From: Xiphophorus maculatus
Lineage: Eukaryota; Chordata; Actinopteri; Cyprinodontiformes; Poeciliidae
NCBI RefSeq assembly: GCF_002775205.1
Contig: NC_036448.1
Span: forward strand, 3,994,572-4,058,571
Length of the DNA stretch: 64,000 nt
Reading direction: 5' to 3'
In this document: positions 63,086 through 64,000 of the stretch, piece after piece
Position numbering within the stretch: position 1 is the stretch's first letter
How the letters are laid out: each line of letters starts with the position of its first letter
The notes under the pieces: model-generated
Database searches by the model: none
What the model saw: the letters and a program-made list of their open reading frames with translations, nothing else
Told to the model about the DNA's origin: nothing
Position numbers and translations under genes: made by a program

Positions 63086-63962
63086 TCAGATAAGGTCGAG
63101 GGCGAGGTTCCGGATGACGCTGAACGCTCCGAGGTCAAAGCCGCAGATGCTGAGTAAGCCCCTGTCCTCTGTGTCTGCGATGGCGTGGCCGATGGAGGTC
63201 AGGCCGCACATCACTAGCTTGGAATCTGTGCCCGATGCCTGTAGTTGAGGAGGAAGAGAAGAATGTTTAAAAAACACCCATCATCTCTAGACTTGTGGGG
63301 GGCAAGGAGGGGTGGCCTTTTAAAATGAGCAAAGGCCGCTGTTAGATGGAGTTCTGTGTGTTGTGAAATTAAAGACATAGTTCAGTTGGCTGTGAAGCTC
63401 TGTTTATGCTTCATGCATTAACATTCTGCATGAAATCAGCCTGACAACTTTTGCGGCCCGTATTCTCCTAGACACTAGGGGGCAGTGTAGGGCACCTATG
63501 GTGACAGTAACATGTTTAGAAGAGGTGGGGGGCTAAGTCAAACAACCTTTGACTTAGCAACGTTTTGAAAAAGATGCAGCAAAATAAGTCGCTTTAGGCC
63601 ACAATAATCCCAAAAACACATCGCAACATCCTGGAGGGACAGATTATTCTGTTTACAGTGAATTTACTGTAAATCTAAAACCTGAGACAACATGTTGCTG
63701 ATGCTAGCAGCAATGCATTCAAAAGTACCTTATTTGCACTGAAATGCTTCAGCTGACAGAGTCGGGAAGGGAAGAGCTGCAAGAAGATCAAAGTGTCTCA
63801 CAGAGACAAACCTACATGTCTGTGTTTCTTCAGAGACTCCACTGGGCTGGCTGTAAACGTCCACAGCGGGTTGTTGGTCAGAATGATGAACATGTCCACA
63901 GACTTCCCATTTTCTGTGGCCCATGTGACGGGAAGGGTGCAGTCTGTGCTGCCGCTGGGGAA
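63086..63962 (-). CDS. ro60: Ro60 RNA-binding protein (RO60/TROVE2), last two coding exons
   Basis: Ring-shaped RNA-binding protein that binds Y RNAs and misfolded small RNAs, in cytoplasm and nucleus. Only the 3' end is in the window: exon 63816-63962 (147 bp, 49 codons, phase 0) and exon 63086-63238 (final, with TGA at 63086-63088). Together they encode the end of the von Willebrand A-like domain. GSTDCTLP corresponds to human [24 protein letters not shown] to KLIVCGMTSNGFTIAD, and [20 protein letters not shown] to the human C terminus, ending LALDLI. Human TDNETF is replaced by TNNPLW, so an Asp expected near the metal site is Asn here. The rest of the gene lies right of the window. An alternative is a fish ro60 paralogue. 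Confidence 0.92.
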
Positions 63963-64000
63963 CTGGAAGAGAAAAGTTCAACAGAAACATCTGTTTTCAG

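Overview
The window is vertebrate genomic DNA from a ray-finned (teleost, probably percomorph) fish. Genes are split by GT-AG introns, CA microsatellites are long, and LINE, tRNA-SINE and hAT-type MITE remnants are abundant. The order B3GALT2-inside-CDC73 followed by RO60 matches human 1q31, where the complement factor H family also lies. No species is assigned.

Left part (1-31.1 kb, minus strand): a tandem array of four small secreted factor H-like genes built from sushi/CCP (SCR) exons, all phase 1-1. Gene 1 (from 2637, running off the left edge) has at least 5 SCRs. Gene 2 (13842-9131) has 4 SCRs and 268 aa. Gene 3 (23026-16621) has 3 SCRs and 231 aa. Gene 4 (31094 to about 25.9 kb) has 4 SCRs. 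Each has a signal-peptide exon and ends in a divergent SCR resembling factor H SCR20, followed by a short tail. Genes 1 and 2 also keep an SCR resembling factor H SCR19. A 7.4-kb duplication (10348-17762 and 19607-27050) made genes 2-4. Its unit carries the 5' half of one gene and the 3' half of the next, and a LINE fragment sits exactly at the junction. The terminal SCR and tail exons differ between copies far more than the introns around them, mostly at amino-acid-changing sites. An orphan fibrinogen-like terminal exon lies between genes 1 and 2.

Middle and right part (36.2-59.5 kb): cdc73 (parafibromin, PAF1 complex) is complete on the minus strand, 17 exons and 530 aa. The single-coding-exon b3galt2 lies on the opposite strand inside cdc73 intron 10, with a likely 5' UTR exon and promoter near 44.4-45.2 kb. 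Introns hold LINE remains, an inverted pair of tRNA-derived SINEs and several perfect hairpins.

Right end (63.1-64 kb): the last two coding exons of ro60 (Ro60/TROVE2) on the minus strand; the rest is beyond the window. The glrx2 gene that separates RO60 and CDC73 in human was not seen between 59.5 and 63.1 kb.

All exon boundaries come from splice-site reading, frame continuity and remembered family similarity; no alignment or database search was run.
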